From DATGUN01 sp035301285 (GTDB lineage: Bacteria; Bacillota; Bacilli; Bacillales; Amphibacillaceae), in assembly GCA_035301285.1 (NCBI GenBank), contig DATGUN010000021.1:1-24136 (forward strand): a DNA stretch of 24,136 nt. The letters are read 5' to 3'. Below, one piece after another: positions 23,883-24,136 of this stretch. The notes under the pieces are model-generated. The model did no database searches, had not been told where the DNA came from, and saw only the letters and a program-made list of their open reading frames with translations. The position numbers and the translations under genes are program-made. The first letter of the stretch is position 1. Every line of letters begins with the position of its first letter.

Positions 23883-24136
23883 TCATTTATGATACGGTTC
23901 TCCTCGCACGATTTTGAACGCTCGGTACACCTGCTCCATCAATACCAAACGCATCAGTTGATGGGGAAAGGTCATTTTCGAAAACGACAGGGCAAAATCA
24001 CTTCTCTTCTGGACGTGGTCACTCAATCCGAGTGATCCGCCAATCACAAAAACAAGTTTGCTTTTTCCATACGTGCCGAGCTCGTCCAATTTTTTTGCCA
24101 GTGCTTCCGACGTGAGCATTTTACCGCCAATTTCCA
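23883..24136 (-). CDS. rlmH: RlmH, 23S rRNA pseudouridine-1915 N3-methyltransferase (C-terminal part)
   Basis: The visible C-terminal 84 residues match RlmH closely: KLVFVIGGSLGLSDHV (SAM-binding part of the SPOUT knot), FALSFSKMTFPHQLMRLVLM, and the invariant end EQVYRAFKIVRGEPYHK. The gene starts beyond the right edge, and the frame is open to the edge. The enzyme methylates pseudouridine 1915 of the large-subunit rRNA. The 3' end carries GAACCGTATCATAAATGA, close to the attachment core used by SCC elements in staphylococci. Confidence 0.95.
   Translation of the reverse strand, partial: EIGGKMLTSEALAKKLDELGTYGKSKLVFVIGGSLGLSDHVQKRSDFALSFSKMTFPHQLMRLVLMEQVYRAFKIVRGEPYHK

Noticed and set aside
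1..24136. CRISPR array, tRNA or rRNA genes
   Set aside because: No regularly spaced repeats, and no cloverleaf or rRNA-like sequence was seen on either strand by eye.

Overview
The window looks like a chromosomal segment of a low-to-moderate-GC, probably salt-loving or soil Bacillaceae (Lentibacillus/Virgibacillus-like; this is inference). The reasons are AGGAGG-type ribosome sites on nearly every gene, Bacillus-type families (TcyP, MscS, RlmH) and a secreted enzyme ending in a FIMAH domain, which is typical of Bacillaceae exoproteins. rlmH at the right edge is usually near oriC in Bacillus and Staphylococcus.

Layout. 1-4447 (minus): 5' part of a helicase/nuclease of the PLD + DExH (DUF3427) type with an apparent frame break near its start, a small GIY-YIG protein, and a secreted X-Pro/CocE-type hydrolase with a FIMAH tail. 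5072-13635 (plus): a tightly packed nine-gene operon matching the uncharacterised Escherichia coli yhf cluster: an amidase-signature enzyme, then YhfZ (regulator), YhfY (PRD), YhfU (DUF2620), YhfT (membrane transporter), Php (phosphotriesterase homology), YhfS and YhfX (two PLP enzymes) and YhfW (phosphopentomutase-like). 13636-14898: a repeat-rich spacer, a possible small zinc-knuckle-like ORF coupled to a Nudix hydrolase, and terminators. 14899-17575: an MscS-type channel divergent from a TcyP-type cystine transporter. 17576-19148: an unusual non-coding stretch full of perfect palindromes and hairpins leading into a cytoplasmic glycerophosphodiester phosphodiesterase. 19175-21219: a MetX-like alpha/beta hydrolase divergent from a LysR regulator, with a dyad between them. 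21321-23720: a visibly A+T-richer ArsR-type regulator plus MFS exporter pair, preceded by a long perfect inverted repeat that overlaps the likely promoter. 23883-24136 (minus): the 3' part of rlmH.

The most interesting system is the yhf-like operon. Its products read as a complete uptake and breakdown or salvage route for an unknown small amine or amide: a regulator, a transporter with a small partner, two hydrolases, two PLP enzymes and a phosphomutase. The amidase at its head is not part of the E. coli version as I know it and is a clue to the substrate. An 18-bp dyad (TATACA-N6-TGTATA) upstream of this operon recurs, 16 of 18 bases identical, upstream of the helicase gene. Other points worth attention are the structured leader at 18020-18211, two diverged copies of a hairpin element about 90-100 bp long (1667-1764 and 13781-13869), and the foreign-looking ArsR/MFS pair beside the 3' end of rlmH, a known integration site in staphylococci.
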